From NCBI GenBank assembly GCA_036501345.1, contig DASYAN010000027.1, forward strand, positions 1 through 8,126: a DNA stretch of 8,126 nucleotides. Direction: 5' to 3'. The position numbers and the translations under genes are program-made. Source of the DNA: DASYAN01 sp036501345 (GTDB lineage: Bacteria; Chloroflexota; Ktedonobacteria; Ktedonobacterales; Ktedonobacteraceae). The notes below the pieces were generated by a model that had not been told where the DNA came from, did no database searches, and was given only the letters and a program-made list of their open reading frames with translations. Positions 7,099-8,126 of the stretch are shown in pieces (the first letter of the stretch is position 1; each line of letters opens with the position of its first letter).

Positions 7099-7131
7099 TC
7101 CCTGACGGACCAATTGTGCTATTTTTCTATT

Positions 7132-7140
7132 AGTATAGCA
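7132..7140 (-). promoter_or_regulatory. Possible extended -10 promoter reading toward cysS
   Basis: The minus strand reads TGC-TATACT, an extended -10 box (hexamer at 7137-7132). No good -35 is seen. If active, the transcript would start near 7125, run antisense through the presumed IscB remnant and could extend into cysS. Confidence 0.25.
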
Positions 7141-7190
7141 TAGAGTGGAGGTAGAGTATAGTACGCTCCGTTGGGATTGAGAGTATCACA

Positions 7191-7219
7191 TTGTCGCTCC
7201 TTCCTTACCATGCTATAAT
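7191..7219 (+). promoter_or_regulatory. Extended -10 promoter of the nuoA operon
   Basis: TTGTCG (7191-7196, four of six matches), a 17-base spacer and a perfect TATAAT (7214-7219) preceded by TGC are seen. Transcription would start near 7226, 48 bases before the GTG of nuoA. A GCCTC/GAGGC hairpin (7237-7241/7248-7252) lies in the leader just before the ribosome site. Confidence 0.8.
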
Positions 7220-7230
7220 CAACATAGCAT
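7210..7230. promoter_or_regulatory. Dyad ATGCTAT-N7-ATAGCAT over the nuoA -10 box
   Basis: Perfect seven-base arms (7210-7216 and 7224-7230) flank the -10 and the likely start site. A looser copy, TGCTAT-N12-ATAGCA, lies at 7117-7140. It may be a repressor operator; part of the likeness could simply be the TGCTATA of extended -10 boxes. Confidence 0.35.
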
Positions 7231-7273
7231 TTTATAGCCTCAACGCAGAGGCAATTGTTGGGAGGAGAGCTTC

Positions 7274-7642
7274 GTGTCAACACCAGCTAATGTTGGATAT
7301 TTATATGCAGGTATCTTGTTTGCCGCAGGCTTTGTGTTTGTCATTGCGGCAACTGTGTTCTCAAACCTGGTATCCCCTCATAAAAGAACTAAAGAGAAAG
7401 AACAAACATACGAGTCTGGTGAGACGCCCATCGGATCAGCCTGGGTGCAATATCCACTCGGTTTTTATATCTTCGCGCTGCTCTTCGTGGCCTTTGATGT
7501 AGATATCGTCTTTATCATTTCCTGGGCAGTTATTTTCAAACAACTCAGCCTGTTTGGCTTTTTTGAAATCCTCTTCTTTATTGTTGTGCTTGTACTGGGA
7601 TTGGTCTATGCATGGCGTAAGGGGGTAACTAAATGGATCTAG
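7274..7642 (+). CDS. nuoA: NADH-quinone oxidoreductase subunit A
   Basis: A small membrane subunit of respiratory complex I (NuoA/ND3), at the joint between the peripheral and membrane arms, where quinone reduction is coupled to proton pumping. At 122 residues it has the usual size. Three membrane helices lie at about 8-30, 62-87 and 94-113. The conserved loop reads YESGETPIGSAW (46-57), with Ser where many bacteria and ND3 have Cys, as in E. coli. Helix 2 carries FDVD (74-77), an Asp where FDVE is more usual, so the acidic charge is kept. The start is GTG, supported by GGAGGAG at 7261-7267 and by the fit of the N-terminus to the family. The last ten bases overlap the start of nuoC, implying coupled translation. 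Transcribed from the extended -10 promoter upstream. Confidence 0.96.
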   Translation: MSTPANVGYLYAGILFAAGFVFVIAATVFSNLVSPHKRTKEKEQTYESGETPIGSAWVQYPLGFYIFALLFVAFDVDIVFIISWAVIFKQLSLFGFFEILFFIVVLVLGLVYAWRKGVTKWI

Positions 7643-8126
7643 TACCTCGTTCAACCCATATTCCGAGTGCTACCACCGGTTACCGAGACCAGAATGCAGC
7701 CCTGGCACGCGATCTGGCTCCGATTGCACAGATTACTGGAAAGCCCGTAGCTCCGGTTCAGCAGAAAGGTGATTATCTGGGATTGGAAGTCGAGCGTGAG
7801 CACTTGGTGGCTGTTTGCCGCTTCCTACGCGACCAGCTCGGTTTTGAACTGTTGACTTGTATTTCCGGCGTCGATATGCTTGATCATTTAGAGACGGTCT
7901 ATCATATCCGCTCTATCGGGCGCAGCCAGGTAATCCAACTCAAAGTACGTCTCGATAGTCAGAAGCCAGAAGTCGATAGCGTGGTATCTGTCTGGGCAAC
8001 AGCCAACTGGCTAGAGCGTGAGACCTATGATATGTTTGGCATTCGCTTTGCAGGCCACCCTGACCTACGACGTATGTTGCTAGACGATGATTTTGAAGGA
8101 TATCCACTACTCAAGAGTTTTCATCA
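7633..8126 (+). CDS. nuoC: NADH-quinone oxidoreductase subunit C, 5' part of gene
   Basis: Peripheral-arm subunit of complex I (30 kDa subunit family), next to NuoD and the quinone site on the cytoplasmic face. The frame runs off the window after 164 residues plus two bases. The family signature is clear near the visible end: LERETYDMFGI (127-137), then FAGHPDLRRMLLDDDFEGYPL (139-159). The body from about 50 (LGLEVEREHLVAVCRFLRD) fits the N-terminal fold; residues 1-45 look like a variable extension. The ATG at 7633 lies inside the end of nuoA and has AAGGGGG seven bases upstream. The usual partner nuoB is not between nuoA and nuoC, and its cysteine motif is absent here, so this is not a NuoB-NuoC fusion in the visible part. 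A NuoCD fusion cannot be excluded because the 3' end is missing. Confidence 0.93.
   Translation, partial: MDLVPRSTHIPSATTGYRDQNAALARDLAPIAQITGKPVAPVQQKGDYLGLEVEREHLVAVCRFLRDQLGFELLTCISGVDMLDHLETVYHIRSIGRSQVIQLKVRLDSQKPEVDSVVSVWATANWLERETYDMFGIRFAGHPDLRRMLLDDDFEGYPLLKSFH

Noticed and set aside
6721..7110. RNase P RNA, tmRNA or SRP RNA in the hairpin-rich spacer
   Set aside because: The conserved cores of these RNAs were not found on either strand, and no tRNA-like end or tag reading frame is present.

Overview
The window reads as chromosomal DNA of a Gram-positive-like or monoderm bacterium. My best guess is Chloroflexota of the Ktedonobacter type. That is an inference from the style of the NuoA/NuoC and MenE proteins, the moderate base composition, and what looks like a decayed IscB element, a family known to be abundant in Ktedonobacter. 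No single base pattern proves it.

Layout, left to right. (1) The 3' part of a plus-strand menE gene (o-succinylbenzoate--CoA ligase of menaquinone synthesis) runs in from outside and ends at 864. (2) Convergent to it is a minus-strand GT4-type glycosyltransferase (969-2054). Its strong Shine-Dalgarno has a perfect 9-base complement in its own leader. (3) Upstream of that on the minus strand is a secreted or membrane-anchored penicillin-acylase (S45) family enzyme (2334-4796). It has its own near-consensus promoter with operator-like dyads (4895-4946) and a clear Rho-independent terminator (2185-2227). (4) Next on the minus strand is cysS, a complete class I cysteinyl-tRNA synthetase (5021-6445), with a leader rich in competing hairpins. 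(5) About 830 bases without an intact gene follow (6446-7273). The middle holds a dense row of short hairpins, then three collinear plus-strand peptide blocks, in shifting frames, that look like the N-terminus and RuvC-I region of IscB. I read this as a degraded IscB element with its omega RNA (HEARO-like), moderate confidence only. (6) An extended -10 promoter (7191-7219) drives the start of a plus-strand complex I operon: nuoA (7274-7642) overlapping nuoC (7633 to the window end), with no nuoB between them.

Functional links: menaquinone synthesis (menE) and complex I (nuoAC) are both respiratory, the first supplying the quinone the second reduces. The genes between them (glycosyltransferase, acylase, cysS) look like independent transcription units, each with its own signals, rather than a joint pathway. 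The most interesting stretch is the presumed IscB/omega-RNA remnant between cysS and nuoA.
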